From the NCBI GenBank assembly GCA_022760435.1, contig JALEFY010000029.1:124001-188000 (forward strand): DNA of 64,000 nucleotides, read 5' to 3'. Made by a program: the position numbers and the translations under genes. Source of the stretch: Neomegalonema sp. GTDB taxonomy: Bacteria > Pseudomonadota > Alphaproteobacteria > Rhodobacterales > Rhodobacteraceae. The first letter of the stretch is position 1, and every line of letters begins with the position of its first letter. Positions 1 to 12,158 of this stretch are shown piece after piece. Under the pieces are notes generated by a model, which was not told the origin of the DNA, did not search any database, and was given only the letters and a program-made list of their open reading frames with translations.

Positions 1-1415
<1,415 letters not shown>

Positions 1416-1839
1416 GAGGGGCCTTCTGATGGCGCCGCCCGGTATCGGTCCGGCACGAGGCGCAAGGGCCTCGGACGGCGCGTGGATACGGCGGTGATGG
1501 AACAGCAAATTGGCGTGCGTTATAGGGCTTTGACGCAGACGCGCAAGGCATCGACGCGCTCGATGCACTGCAAAATGACACAAGCAATCGGAGTTTGGCG
1601 TGGAAATGTCGGGCAGCAGCAGAGGGGGGCGGGAGCTGCTACCCGACATCAATGGGATCGTCGACAGAGCAAATCCGCCGCGTCCCGACCGATGCGCGCC
1701 TGGTTAGAGCGCCATCAGCTATCCCACCAACGAAGGGGCCAGCGTTTTCCGTCGCAAAAAAGATCTGGCGAGAGCGTTTTTTTTCGGAGAGCCTGCCGAC
1801 AAGCCTTTGACGCGATGGCGGAAGAGAAGATGGAACAGC
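1416..1839. other. Gene-free stretch between carB and the next gene
   Basis: These 424 bases separate divergently read genes, so they should hold the carB promoter on the minus strand and that of the small gene on the plus strand. Short open frames cross it, but they have no convincing ribosome site or recognisable protein. A run of eight T near 1777-1784 is the only obvious feature; I see no clear terminator, operator or RNA structure. Confidence 0.5.
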
Positions 1840-2235
1840 ATGCCCGACATTGATCGTGACATTGAAGCCCGCATCCGCTTCGAGCCAGCGCGCGAGATGG
1901 TGGAGATCGACTTCTCTCACCTGACCTTTGAGGGGCAGGCCGATGTCAATCCGTTTTTCGATCATCTCGATTGGCGTCTGGGGCAATTGAGCGGGCGGGT
2001 CTGGTTCGTGCTCGATTACACGGATCTGGTCATAAGCAGGCGCGCCCATATCGTCTTCGGCGTGCGTGCCGAGCGCGCCCGCTCCGCCCATGCGCGTGGG
2101 ACGATCCGCTACGCCAGGCCGCCGAGTTTTGCGCCGGTGCCCTTGCTCCTGAGAAGCCGGGCGGAAGCCCTCGCACAAGTGGATGCGATCCGCAGGACCA
2201 GCCATCCGCCGAGCGTGCGTGCCCGCGCCTGCTGA
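1840..2235 (+). CDS. Small conserved hypothetical protein, STAS-like
   Basis: This is a 131-residue soluble protein with no signal peptide or membrane segment. The ATG at 1840 follows a purine-rich GAAGAGAAGATGG stretch and gives MPDIDRDIEARIRFEPAREM; an ATG 33 bases upstream is less likely because its leader is Arg/Trp-rich. The middle alternates hydrophobic strands and short helices, with VWFVLDYTDLVISRRA around residues 62-77. It resembles small STAS-like proteins of Alphaproteobacteria, but I do not recognise a named family and give no function. The C-terminal 40 residues are basic and low in complexity, so the end of the protein is less certain than its start. Confidence 0.6.
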   Translation: MPDIDRDIEARIRFEPAREMVEIDFSHLTFEGQADVNPFFDHLDWRLGQLSGRVWFVLDYTDLVISRRAHIVFGVRAERARSAHARGTIRYARPPSFAPVPLLLRSRAEALAQVDAIRRTSHPPSVRARAC

Positions 2236-2256
2236 GCAGGAGGGAGAGAGGGCAAC

Positions 2257-2340
2257 TATGTCGAAGCCGTCAGGCGTGGGGGCGGGGGGCGTGCGGGGCG
2301 ATCTGTGTCGAAGGCGTCAGGCCTGGGGGGCGGAAGGGGG
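2257..2340. repeat. Imperfect G-rich direct repeat
   Basis: Two copies of roughly 34 bases, each beginning TGTCGAAG and containing CGTCAGGC before a long G run, lie 49 bases apart between the STAS-like gene and terB. The copies differ at several positions. No coding role is evident. Confidence 0.5.
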
Positions 2341-2348
2341 CCGAAATA

Positions 2349-2798
2349 TCAACCGCGCGCCTCGACGCGTTGGCGGGCCAGCGCACTGTCACGATCGGGG
2401 ATCTGCAACAGGCCGGTGAGCCGACGCATGAGATTGTTTTCCTCGCTCTCGCGCCCGCCATCGGCCAGCGCCACCGCCCAAAGCCCCTCAAGATAGCCGA
2501 TCCGCTCTTCAGGCGTCGTGCTTGCCTTGATGATCGAGGTGAAACGGTGACTGTCGACCGCCGCCGCCTGCGCTCGCTCACCAGCAACCCGCAAGGCCTT
2601 CGCCGCCGCCTCGTCAAGCCCGTAGGTCGCGCTCAGAACCCGTGAGATCGCCTGCGCCTCGCTATCGGCATAGACATGGTCGCTCATCGCCAGATCGATC
2701 AGCAGCGCAGCATAGGCGACGCGCAACTCCTCACCGGCAAGGCTCGCATCCTCGGGCTCAGCCGACGCGGTCAGAACGGAAAGCAGTTTCTTGAGCAT
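2349..2798 (-). CDS. TerB-family (tellurite resistance protein B-like) protein
   Basis: A 149-residue, mostly helical acidic cytoplasmic protein of the TerB-like family. It opens MLKKLLSVLTASAEPEDASL and shows the family pattern of a first helix rich in Ala and Leu followed by MSDHVYADSEAQAI, a later LRVAG helix, and the conserved LEGLWAVALADGG segment near residues 103-115, where TerB-like proteins carry acidic metal-binding positions. The family is linked to tellurite and stress phenotypes, but the lone chromosomal copies found in many Alphaproteobacteria have no established function. No other ter gene is present here, so tellurite resistance should not be inferred. It may share a transcript with the acetyltransferase gene read in the same direction 40 bases upstream. 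Confidence 0.8.
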   Translation of the reverse strand: MLKKLLSVLTASAEPEDASLAGEELRVAYAALLIDLAMSDHVYADSEAQAISRVLSATYGLDEAAAKALRVAGERAQAAAVDSHRFTSIIKASTTPEERIGYLEGLWAVALADGGRESEENNLMRRLTGLLQIPDRDSALARQRVEARG

Positions 2799-2838
2799 GG
2801 CGAAAGAGGTCCTTTGGAAAATCCGGAAACGGTCAGGG

Positions 2839-3384
2839 TCAGGTAAGTGTTTTTTGCATGATCACCAAGGTAAGCCAGCGCCCGAACTTGCGCCCCACCT
2901 CAGGCATGCGCGCAGTCTCGATGAACCCATGCCGCGCGTGCAGCGCCAGCGAGCCGGCATTGCCGGCCTCGATCGCGCCGAGCATGACATGATAACCACC
3001 CGCCCGTGCCTCGCGTTCCAACGCCGCGAGCAAGGCCCCGCCGATCCCCTCGCCGCGCCGGTCCGCGGCGACATAGAGCGAATGCTCGATCGTGTGGCGA
3101 TAGCCGTCATGAGGGCGAAACGGGCCAAAGCTCGCAAAGCCCAAAAGCTGCGCCCCCTCTCGCGCCCCCTCGTTGCCCCCCTCGTCGCTCCCCTCGTCGC
3201 TCCCCTCTTGCGCCGCGAGCACCGCAAAGCCCGCCGCGCGGCGCTCGCGATACCAGCCCGTCATCTGCGCCAGATCGCGCTCGGCGGTATTCCACAGCGC
3301 CGTACCCTCGCGGATCTCGCGGTTATAGATCGCGAGGATCGCCGGCAGATCGCTCTCATCGGCCGGACCAATTGTGAAGGACAT
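2839..3384 (-). CDS. GNAT N-acetyltransferase (phosphinothricin acetyltransferase-like) with low-complexity insert
   Basis: A 181-residue GNAT-fold acetyltransferase that would transfer an acetyl group from acetyl-CoA to an amino group; the substrate is unknown. The N-terminus IGPADESDLPAILAIYNREI and the block AADRRGEGIGGALLAALE (acetyl-CoA pyrophosphate loop, RxxGxG) match the phosphinothricin acetyltransferase subfamily, as do NAGSLALHARHGF and the aromatic C-terminus. What is odd is an insert of about 18 residues (near 61-78), a Gly/Glu/Ser/Asp repeat placed in a surface loop between two core strands. It is encoded by tandem 12-base repeats and is probably neutral. PAT-like enzymes are often annotated as phosphinothricin or methionine sulfone acetylating, but activity cannot be told from sequence. 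Confidence 0.85.
   Translation of the reverse strand: MSFTIGPADESDLPAILAIYNREIREGTALWNTAERDLAQMTGWYRERRAAGFAVLAAQEGSDEGSDEGGNEGAREGAQLLGFASFGPFRPHDGYRHTIEHSLYVAADRRGEGIGGALLAALEREARAGGYHVMLGAIEAGNAGSLALHARHGFIETARMPEVGRKFGRWLTLVIMQKTLT
3151..3210. repeat. 12-base tandem repeats inside the GNAT gene
   Basis: Near-perfect copies of CCCCTCGTCGCT (plus strand) followed by diverged copies encode repeated SDEG, GNEG and AREG tetrapeptides in the acetyltransferase. The copies keep the reading frame, as expected for expansion by slippage in units of 12. Confidence 0.8.
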
Positions 3385-3443
3385 AGGCGCTACTCGCTGC
3401 TAGATCAGGGACCCTGAGCGCATAGATTGAACGGAGGCCAGCG

Positions 3444-7091
<3,648 letters not shown>

Positions 7092-7134
7092 GGGGCGCTC
7101 GGCCGCAACGCGTCGGGGCCAGGGGTTCGGGTTT

Positions 7135-7155
7135 TTGGGGGCTCGATGCCCCCAA
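7135..7155. terminator. Hairpin downstream of the 5-oxoprolinase gene
   Basis: A perfect 8-base stem, TTGGGGGC with GCCCCCAA, closes a 5-base loop 44 bases after the stop codon. There is no T run after it on either strand, so intrinsic termination is plausible but not certain. Confidence 0.45.
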
Positions 7156-7191
7156 GCACCGACCCACCCCGAAGCGCTGGCTCGCAAATGC

Positions 7192-7217
7192 AAAAGCCCG
7201 GCACTGGGGCCGGGCTT
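7192..7217 (-). terminator. Rho-independent terminator of rpmG
   Basis: On the minus strand AAGCCCGGC and GCCGGGCTT form a perfect 9-base stem around a 6-base loop, followed by T residues, 36 bases beyond the rpmG stop. Confidence 0.8.
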
Positions 7218-7252
7218 GAACGCATCGAAGGGAATCGTTCGGGGGCGTGCCC

Positions 7253-7420
7253 TTACTTGATCTTGCCTTCCTTGTACTCGACATGCTTGCGCGCGACGGG
7301 GTCGTATTTGCGGACGACCATCTTCTCGGTCATCGTGCGCGAGTTCTTCTTGGTCACGTAGAAGTGCCCGGTGCCGGCGGACGAGTTCAGCCGGATCTTG
7401 ATCGTGGTCGGCTTCGCCAT
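7253..7420 (-). CDS. rpmG: 50S ribosomal protein L33
   Basis: A 55-residue basic ribosomal protein of the large subunit. Translating the minus strand from the ATG at 7420 gives [20 protein letters not shown], then [14 protein letters not shown] and a C-terminus ending GKIK, the standard alphaproteobacterial L33. It lacks the CxxC pairs of the zinc-binding form, so it is the cysteine-free version, which does not depend on zinc. A strong terminator follows directly. An open frame in another register overlaps the gene on the same strand and is spurious. Confidence 0.97.
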   Translation of the reverse strand: MAKPTTIKIRLNSSAGTGHFYVTKKNSRTMTEKMVVRKYDPVARKHVEYKEGKIK

Positions 7421-7532
7421 GCCACCTTCTCCTGAGAGTCTTCAAAACGAAAAAGAGCGCGGATGGATGGGCCATGCGCGCCAGATTGCGCTTACAAACC
7501 ATCCCCAAGCGATTCAGTCAAGCGGCGCGCGG

Positions 7533-8186
7533 TCACAGCGGCTCGAAAAACGAGCCCTCCTCCGTGTGCCGAAAGAACGGGACCGGCCGATCTTCCTCCA
7601 GATCACCGCCGCGCGCGAGCCAGGCCTCGACTTCATGGATCACGATATTGGTGATGAAAGGCAGTGGCAACGCTCTGGTTTCCTGAAGCGTGCGCCAGCC
7701 CAGATGCGAGAGCTCGCCGTCAGCTCCCGAGAAATCATCCCAGTCACAAAGCCCATCCTCGGCCTGAGCCAGAAAGAAGCGCGCATCGAAGCGGCGCGGC
7801 TGGCCGGGCGGGGTGATGGCACGAAAGAAGAATCTCAGCCGCGTCAAATCATGCGGGATTTGCAACCCGGTTTCCTCGCGCAGCTCGCGCAGGGCCGCCA
7901 TGGCCAGCGGAGTGCCGAGATCTGCGGCGCAATGCGCGCGCAACCGGTGCAGGCAGTTCGCACGCAAGGGCGCCTCCGGCCTCGCCTCTCGATCCCCCGG
8001 ATCAAGCGCGCCGCCCGGAAACACCACCTTGTTCGGCATGAAGCTCGCAGCACCGCCGCGCTGCCCCATCAGGACATGAGCCTCGCCGGACATTTTGCGC
8101 ACCAGAACGAGCGTGGCAGCATCGCGAAGCGGGCGCTCTGGCGCGATCGCTGTCTTTTCAGTGTTTGTCTGCGGCGCCATCGCCAT
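7533..8186 (-). CDS. Nudix hydrolase
   Basis: A 217-residue cytoplasmic hydrolase that should cleave a nucleoside diphosphate linked to some group X. The N-terminal PNKVVFPGGALDPGD block (near 52-66) and the Nudix helix AALRELREETGLQI are clear, with the REELREETG-type metal-binding glutamates kept. The first glutamate of the textbook box (G, five residues, E) is replaced by alanine, a variation seen in the NUDT7/NUDT19-like subfamily, which this protein resembles through its FPGG-D segment and its greater length. The substrate cannot be assigned; CoA derivatives are one possibility for that subfamily. It lies 112 bases upstream of rpmG on the same strand. Confidence 0.88.
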   Translation of the reverse strand: MAMAPQTNTEKTAIAPERPLRDAATLVLVRKMSGEAHVLMGQRGGAASFMPNKVVFPGGALDPGDREARPEAPLRANCLHRLRAHCAADLGTPLAMAALRELREETGLQIPHDLTRLRFFFRAITPPGQPRRFDARFFLAQAEDGLCDWDDFSGADGELSHLGWRTLQETRALPLPFITNIVIHEVEAWLARGGDLEEDRPVPFFRHTEEGSFFEPL

Positions 8187-8305
8187 CCCTCGCCTGCGCG
8201 CTCCCGGACCGGACCGCTTCGCACAGGCTACCGCGAAAACTCATAAAGGGAATAGGTTCCGCGACGTCCGAACCACGCATTCCGCTTTGGCCGAGGATGC
8301 TCGCG

Positions 8306-8755
8306 TCAGGAAACGTCATCCGCCGGCGTGTTCTCGCCGAAGCCGAAAGCGCGCGTCGCCCATTGCTGGCCGATCACCGCCCCCTTGAACCGGGGCAGCA
8401 ACAGCAAACAGGCTGCAATCGCCAGTGGCGGCCACACGAGGTAATGCGTCGTCGTGCTCCAGTGAAAGGTTTTCTCGCTCAGCACAAAGGCCGGGATGAG
8501 AAGATGCGCCACGACGATGATGGTCAGATAGGGCGGGAAGTCATCGGCCCGATGTCCATCGAGACGCAGGCCGCATTCGCTGCATGATTCGCGAACGCTC
8601 AGATACTGCACGAACAGGCGGCCTTCTCCGCAATTGGGGCACCGTTGGCGCAGCCCGTTCATCAGCGCTTGCCAGATATCGCGCGGGCCGCCGAAGCTTG
8701 CGGGCTCAGCCGCGCCCAGTGGGGAAGATGTTTGGGATTGCGCCTGCGGCTCCAT
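8306..8755 (-). CDS. DUF983 family membrane protein
   Basis: A 149-residue inner-membrane protein of the DUF983 family, of unknown role. An N-terminal cytoplasmic zinc-ribbon-like region carries RCPNCGEG and CSECGL, two CxxC pairs about 20 residues apart. Two membrane helices follow, about residues 72-92 and 105-122. The ATG at 8755 is chosen because CTGGAG precedes it; a start eight codons upstream is possible but lacks a good ribosome site. The family is widespread in Alphaproteobacteria and its zinc ribbon is typical. It is read divergently from the EF-hand gene and could share a transcript with the Nudix gene 119 bases downstream. Confidence 0.85.
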   Translation of the reverse strand: MEPQAQSQTSSPLGAAEPASFGGPRDIWQALMNGLRQRCPNCGEGRLFVQYLSVRESCSECGLRLDGHRADDFPPYLTIIVVAHLLIPAFVLSEKTFHWSTTTHYLVWPPLAIAACLLLLPRFKGAVIGQQWATRAFGFGENTPADDVS

Positions 8756-8966
8756 CGCGAAACTCCAGCGGAAGATCAAAAAACAACCTCAACACTATCG
8801 GCTTTACGAAAAGATTACGATGCGCGATTGCGCGCAAGTTTCTGCGACGGAATCGCCGCTGGTCCGCGTTTCCCAATTGTCACGCAAGCAATGGCGAGCC
8901 AGGCAGCATCCCAAAGGCCGCCAGCGCCAAGCGCAAGACTGACAATAAGAAGAGGAAGAGTGAACC

Positions 8967-9536
8967 ATGAAAAAGACCGCAATTCTCGCTGGACTGGTAA
9001 TCGCAGGTTCGAGCTTTGCCCTGCTGAGCCCGGTCTTGGCCGATGGTCCGAAGGGGCCGCAAGGCGGCGCGCGCGGCCCGCAATTTCTTGAACGTTTCGA
9101 GCAAGCCGACACCAATGGCGACGGCAAGGTGACGCCCGATGAGATCGAGGCAATGAAAGCTGCTCGGTTCTCGGAGGCCGATGCCGACAAGGATGGCGTC
9201 TTGACCGCCGAGGAAATGGCCGCCCATGCCAAGGCCCAGTTCGAAGCGCGCTTCGCCCGCCATGCCGAGCGCCGTCTGAAATGGATGGACAAGAATGGCG
9301 ACGGCGTGCTGAGCCTTGACGAGATGGACGGGCCGGGCGCGCGCATGGCGATGCGGCTCGACCGCGACGGCGATGGCGCCATCTCTCGCGAGGAAGCGCA
9401 AGCCGCTCAGGAGCGCTTTGCCAAGCGGTTCGAACGTCGCGGCGAAGGTCGGCATATGGGTCGCGGCGGCGATGATTGCGGCGAACGCGGTCGTCACGGC
9501 GAAGGCCGTGGCTGGTTCGGCGGCGATAACGACTGA
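8967..9536 (+). CDS. Secreted EF-hand calcium-binding protein
   Basis: A 189-residue periplasmic or secreted protein. It has a signal peptide (MKKTAILAGLVIAGSSFALL, cleavage after the alanine near residue 25) and four EF-hand loops with the 12-residue pattern: DTNGDGKVTPDE, DADKDGVLTAEE, DKNGDGVLSLDE and DRDGDGAISREE, arranged as two pairs from about residue 47 to 150. The tail is rich in Gly, Arg and His, ending GWFGGDND. An AGAGG-type ribosome site sits just before the ATG. It is the first of four codirectional genes with an ECF sigma factor and a periplasmic metal-sensor-like protein, so a role in sensing or buffering divalent cations in the envelope is a fair inference. A hairpin separates it from the sigma gene, so transcription may partly stop there. 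Confidence 0.88.
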   Translation: MKKTAILAGLVIAGSSFALLSPVLADGPKGPQGGARGPQFLERFEQADTNGDGKVTPDEIEAMKAARFSEADADKDGVLTAEEMAAHAKAQFEARFARHAERRLKWMDKNGDGVLSLDEMDGPGARMAMRLDRDGDGAISREEAQAAQERFAKRFERRGEGRHMGRGGDDCGERGRHGEGRGWFGGDND

Positions 9537-9562
9537 TCGCCTCGCTCCGATCTGACCGATCA

Positions 9563-9589
9563 GCCTGCCCCATTCGCGGTGGGGCAGGC
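9563..9589 (+). terminator. Hairpin between EF-hand gene and ECF sigma gene
   Basis: GCCTGCCCC and GGGGCAGGC form a perfect 9-base stem with a 9-base loop, 27 bases after the EF-hand stop. No T run follows, so it may be an attenuator or mRNA-stabilising hairpin instead of a full stop. Confidence 0.5.
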
Positions 9590-9590
9590 C

Positions 9591-9622
9591 CAAGTACAAA
9601 CAATTGCAAGTACAAACAATTG
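9591..9622. repeat. Perfect 16-base tandem duplication before the sigma gene
   Basis: CAAGTACAAACAATTG occurs twice in direct succession, followed by CA and then the ribosome site. Each unit ends with the palindrome CAATTG. Confidence 0.95.
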
Positions 9623-9636
9623 CAGGGGCGCGATTC

Positions 9637-10200
9637 GTGAACGAGGCTTCGATACGGCAGGCAAGGCAGGACGATGCTGATTTGCTGGCCGCATTCGCAA
9701 AGGGCGATCAGGGCGCAGCACGCGCGCTGACCGAACGCCATTTGCGCAGCGTCCTCGCCACCGCCTATCGCATGCTTGGGGACGCGGCCGAGGCCGAAGA
9801 CGTCGCTCAGGAAGCGATGTTGCGCGTGTGGAAGATTGCCCCCGATTGGGAAGCCGGCAAAGCCCAGCTTTCGACCTGGCTCAATCGGGTGACGGTCAAT
9901 CTGTGCTATGATCGGCTGCGCAAGAAAAAGGGCAGCCCACTTGATGAAGTACCGGAGATGGAAGATCCCAGCCCTTCGGTTCAAACCCGGATGGAGCAAG
10001 CCGAGGGCGCCGTCGAGGTTCAGGCCGCCCTTCAACAACTGCCCGAGCGCCAACGCGCCGCGATTGTCCTGCGGCATTTCGAGGAGCGCTCGAACCCGGA
10101 GATCGCCGAGGTCCTCGAGATCAGCGTGGAGGCCGTCGAAAGCCTGCTCGCGCGCGGCCGGCGTCAACTCAAACAATTGCTTGCGCCGGTGCAAGCATGA
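9637..10200 (+). CDS. ECF-type RNA polymerase sigma factor
   Basis: A 187-residue sigma-70 family factor of the extracytoplasmic function class that would direct RNA polymerase to stress promoters. Region 2 is clear: DDADLLAAFAKGDQGAAR, then AYRMLGDAAEAEDVAQEAML, with WLNRVTVNLCYDRLRKKKG completing it. Region 4 is LQQLPERQRAAIVLRHFEER with the helix-turn-helix SNPEIAEVLEISVEAVESLL. The start is GTG 9637, with CAGGGGCG upstream; a TTG at 9604 inside the tandem duplication would add 11 residues. Next come a single-pass membrane protein and a periplasmic sensor-like protein, the usual way such factors are restrained. Neither is a standard zinc-finger anti-sigma, so the control mechanism is inferred from position only. 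Confidence 0.9.
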   Translation: MNEASIRQARQDDADLLAAFAKGDQGAARALTERHLRSVLATAYRMLGDAAEAEDVAQEAMLRVWKIAPDWEAGKAQLSTWLNRVTVNLCYDRLRKKKGSPLDEVPEMEDPSPSVQTRMEQAEGAVEVQAALQQLPERQRAAIVLRHFEERSNPEIAEVLEISVEAVESLLARGRRQLKQLLAPVQA

Positions 10201-10252
10201 AACCGCGCGATCGAAGCCTGAATGAGAACAAGACCGGTGGTGGAGAACGGCC

Positions 10253-10753
10253 ATGACGAACAAGAAAAACGGTAACGGCTCGTTTGACCGGCCCCTTGAA
10301 ACGGTCATGAGCCCGGCGGGGCAGGATGCCATGGAAAAGCAGGACAGGTTGGAAAAGCAGGACAGGTTGGAGATGCAGGACGCTTTGGAAAAAGACGAGG
10401 CAATGATCAGCGCGTTGCTGCGCGGCGATCCTTCGCTTTCGCCGAGCACTGCCTTGATCGAACGGGTTCTGGCCGATGCGGCTCAGATCGGCGCGCAGCA
10501 CGATCAGGCTCGCTCAATCTCGCGGGACACGACCAACAGCACCCAAATCGGGCAGTTTGATTGGGGCTGGATCGGACTGGTCTTTGGCTCTGCCGCTCTT
10601 GCCGGGCTCGCCATGGGCTTGCTGGCGCCGGACAATGCCTTGCTGACCCCTTTCGCTCCGCAATCGAGCGAGCAGATGGCCTCGGACATTCTGACCGATT
10701 GGGGTACCGCTTCGGAGAGCAATGCTTACAGCCTCATCGGTAGCCAGCTCTGA
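10253..10753 (+). CDS. Single-pass membrane protein, candidate anti-sigma factor
   Basis: A 166-residue protein with no recognised domain. The N-terminal half is charged and cytoplasmic; residues about 25-50 form five successive hexapeptides of the type EKQDRL (two exact, the others diverged), likely a charged helix. A short helix follows with LPSTALIERVLADAA-like character (SLSPSTALIERVLADAA, near 62-78), a pattern shared by several small regulators in such loci. One membrane helix is seen near 106-126 (IGLVFGSAALAGLAMGLLAP), leaving a C-terminal periplasmic tail of about 40 residues. Position between an ECF sigma gene and a periplasmic sensor-like gene, good GGAG site and short spacing all suggest an anti-sigma or partner. 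The function is inferred from context only. Confidence 0.65.
   Translation: MTNKKNGNGSFDRPLETVMSPAGQDAMEKQDRLEKQDRLEMQDALEKDEAMISALLRGDPSLSPSTALIERVLADAAQIGAQHDQARSISRDTTNSTQIGQFDWGWIGLVFGSAALAGLAMGLLAPDNALLTPFAPQSSEQMASDILTDWGTASESNAYSLIGSQL
10333..10386. repeat. 18-base tandem repeat within the membrane protein gene
   Basis: GGAAAAGCAGGACAGGTT is present twice exactly and once diverged, in frame, encoding the EKQDRL-type hexapeptides of the putative anti-sigma protein. Confidence 0.9.
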
Positions 10754-10795
10754 TGAGATCGCACGCTTGACGATATTTCGCCTGGAGGAACACTG

Positions 10796-11263
10796 ATGTC
10801 CTGGTTCAAATCACCGCTTCGGATCGTCCTGATCCTGTCGCTCGCGGTCAACCTGTTCTTCATCGCGATGATCGGTGCGCGTATCGCTGGCGGGCCGCAT
10901 GATTTTCGCGATCGGCGCGGGCTGCCCTTCGGCCATGTCATGCGGCATTTGCCGGAGGATGTTCGCCAGATCGCGCGCGAGGTGCGCGACGATTACGAGC
11001 CACGCTTCAAGGCGATGCGCACGCAAACGCCGGACAAGCGCGCGGCGGTCGTCGCTTCCTTGCAGGCGGAGCCGTTTGACCGGGATCGTTTTGAGCAGGC
11101 ACTGCTTGGGATATCCGAGGAATTTCAAAGCCGCGGCGCCTTGATCCGAGAGAAGACGCTGAGCTTCATCGATCGGCTCTCACCCGCGCAGCGCGAAAGC
11201 CTCGCCGCCGTGCTGAAAGAAGACCTGCGCCGCAAACCACGCTTCGGCCCGCCGCGCGACTAG
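10796..11263 (+). CDS. Periplasmic heavy-metal sensor-like protein (Metal_resist / CnrX-CpxP-like)
   Basis: A 155-residue protein anchored by one N-terminal helix (IVLILSLAVNLFFIAMIGAR, about 9-28) with a helical periplasmic domain. The domain begins GPHDFRDRRGLPFGHVMRHL and continues with long charged helices and the conserved-looking FDRDRFEQALLGISEEFQSR and LSPAQRESLAAVLKEDL segments. This is the pattern of the Metal_resist family (CnrX, ZraP and CpxP-like), which senses metals or misfolded proteins in the periplasm. GGAGG precedes the ATG. As last gene of the EF-hand, ECF sigma, membrane protein group it probably supplies the periplasmic input, by analogy with CnrX-CnrY-CnrH. No metal can be named: there are no His or Cys clusters comparable to CnrX. 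Confidence 0.75.
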   Translation: MSWFKSPLRIVLILSLAVNLFFIAMIGARIAGGPHDFRDRRGLPFGHVMRHLPEDVRQIAREVRDDYEPRFKAMRTQTPDKRAAVVASLQAEPFDRDRFEQALLGISEEFQSRGALIREKTLSFIDRLSPAQRESLAAVLKEDLRRKPRFGPPRD

Positions 11264-11380
11264 GTCTTGGGCGCTCCTGGATTATGCGCCAAGAGGATTG
11301 GGCCCCAAGGGGCGGATGAGGGTTGGGGCGATGAGGGCTGTGGAGGATGCCGAGGCACCGCAAACAGACTGGATTCTTAT

Positions 11381-11397
11381 ATGTTATAATGTTACAT
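11381..11397. promoter_or_regulatory. Putative Zur box
   Basis: ATGTTATAATGTTACAT is an imperfect palindrome (12 of 17 positions symmetric) that resembles the ATGTTATA-type half sites of proteobacterial Zur operators. It lies 80 bases before the DUF1826 start, upstream of a zinc GTPase operon, where a Zur site is expected. It stands out as an AT-rich island in GC-rich DNA. Confidence 0.7.
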
Positions 11398-11476
11398 CTT
11401 TGCGCCACGACATCGGCGCGCTCTACCGCCCGGTTGCCTGCACGATTGCCATAGCAAGCAGAGGACAACAGGACCC

Positions 11477-12130
11477 ATGGCAACTTTCAGCCCGCAAGAC
11501 CTCGACATCATCGATGGCGAGGTGGCATCGGGAACGACCTCCGAGATCCTTGAAAGCATCCAACGGCGCGACACCGTTCTGGCGATCTGGCATCGATCAC
11601 TTGAGCCTGCCTTTTTGCAATGGCTGAGCGGCCTGCCTTCAAGCCAGTTACCCCAAGCGCGCTTTACCGCACCGCGCTTACAGATCGGCCAGCATGTGAG
11701 CGAGGCCTGCGCAAGGCTTGCTGAAGGGGCGCACAAACAGGCGATGATCGACGATTTGACGGCGTTGATCGATCAATTCAGTGCGATCATGAGCGCACCG
11801 GTCCTACGCGTGCGGCTGGAGGCGGTCGAAGGAAATGCCTGCCGTCGGTTCCATCAGGACGTTGTCTCGGCTCGGATGCTATGCACCTATCGTGGGCCCG
11901 GAACCGAATGGGGCTTTGCCGATCAAGGCGAAACACCTCAGGCGATCAAAGCGGTCTCAACAGGCGAGGTAGCGATTTGCAAGGGGAGTATGTGGCCAGA
12001 CGCCCCGGCCCATCGTCTTGTGCACCGATCTCCGCCGATCGACGGAACCGGCGTGGTTCGTTGCCTGCTCGTGGTCGACGCTGCCGATCCTGAAGGAGAT
12101 GCGGAATGGGTCGCTTCGGGACGCCGATGA
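11477..12130 (+). CDS. DUF1826 domain-containing protein
   Basis: A 217-residue soluble protein of the DUF1826 family. Recognisable features are the LAIWHR segment near residue 36, the LRLEAVEGNACRRFHQDVV-like block (residues near 113-133), where the family keeps Cys, His and Asp, then SARMLCTYRGPGTEWGFADQ and the late CKGSMWPDAPAHRLVHRSPP. The conserved Cys and His residues suggest metal or ligand binding, but no activity is established. Homologues usually sit next to CobW-type zinc GTPases under Zur control, and the same arrangement is seen here: a Zur-like box lies upstream and the GTPase starts 28 bases downstream. The likely role is in zinc-limited growth. The start is the ATG at 11477, after CAGAGGACAACAGG. 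Confidence 0.88.
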   Translation: MATFSPQDLDIIDGEVASGTTSEILESIQRRDTVLAIWHRSLEPAFLQWLSGLPSSQLPQARFTAPRLQIGQHVSEACARLAEGAHKQAMIDDLTALIDQFSAIMSAPVLRVRLEAVEGNACRRFHQDVVSARMLCTYRGPGTEWGFADQGETPQAIKAVSTGEVAICKGSMWPDAPAHRLVHRSPPIDGTGVVRCLLVVDAADPEGDAEWVASGRR

Positions 12131-12158
12131 GCGGTGCTGATGGCGCGGAGCCTGCACC

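Noticed and set aside
1595..1810. 71-codon plus-strand frame in the gap before the STAS-like gene
   Set aside because: No ribosome site, unlikely composition and no family resemblance.
2349..2798. Tellurite resistance operon
   Set aside because: Only a lone TerB-like gene is present; no terA, terC, terD or terE nearby.
8815..10449. Minus-strand frame of 544 codons across the EF-hand and sigma genes
   Set aside because: Covers two well-supported genes and a hairpin; low-complexity translation without domains.
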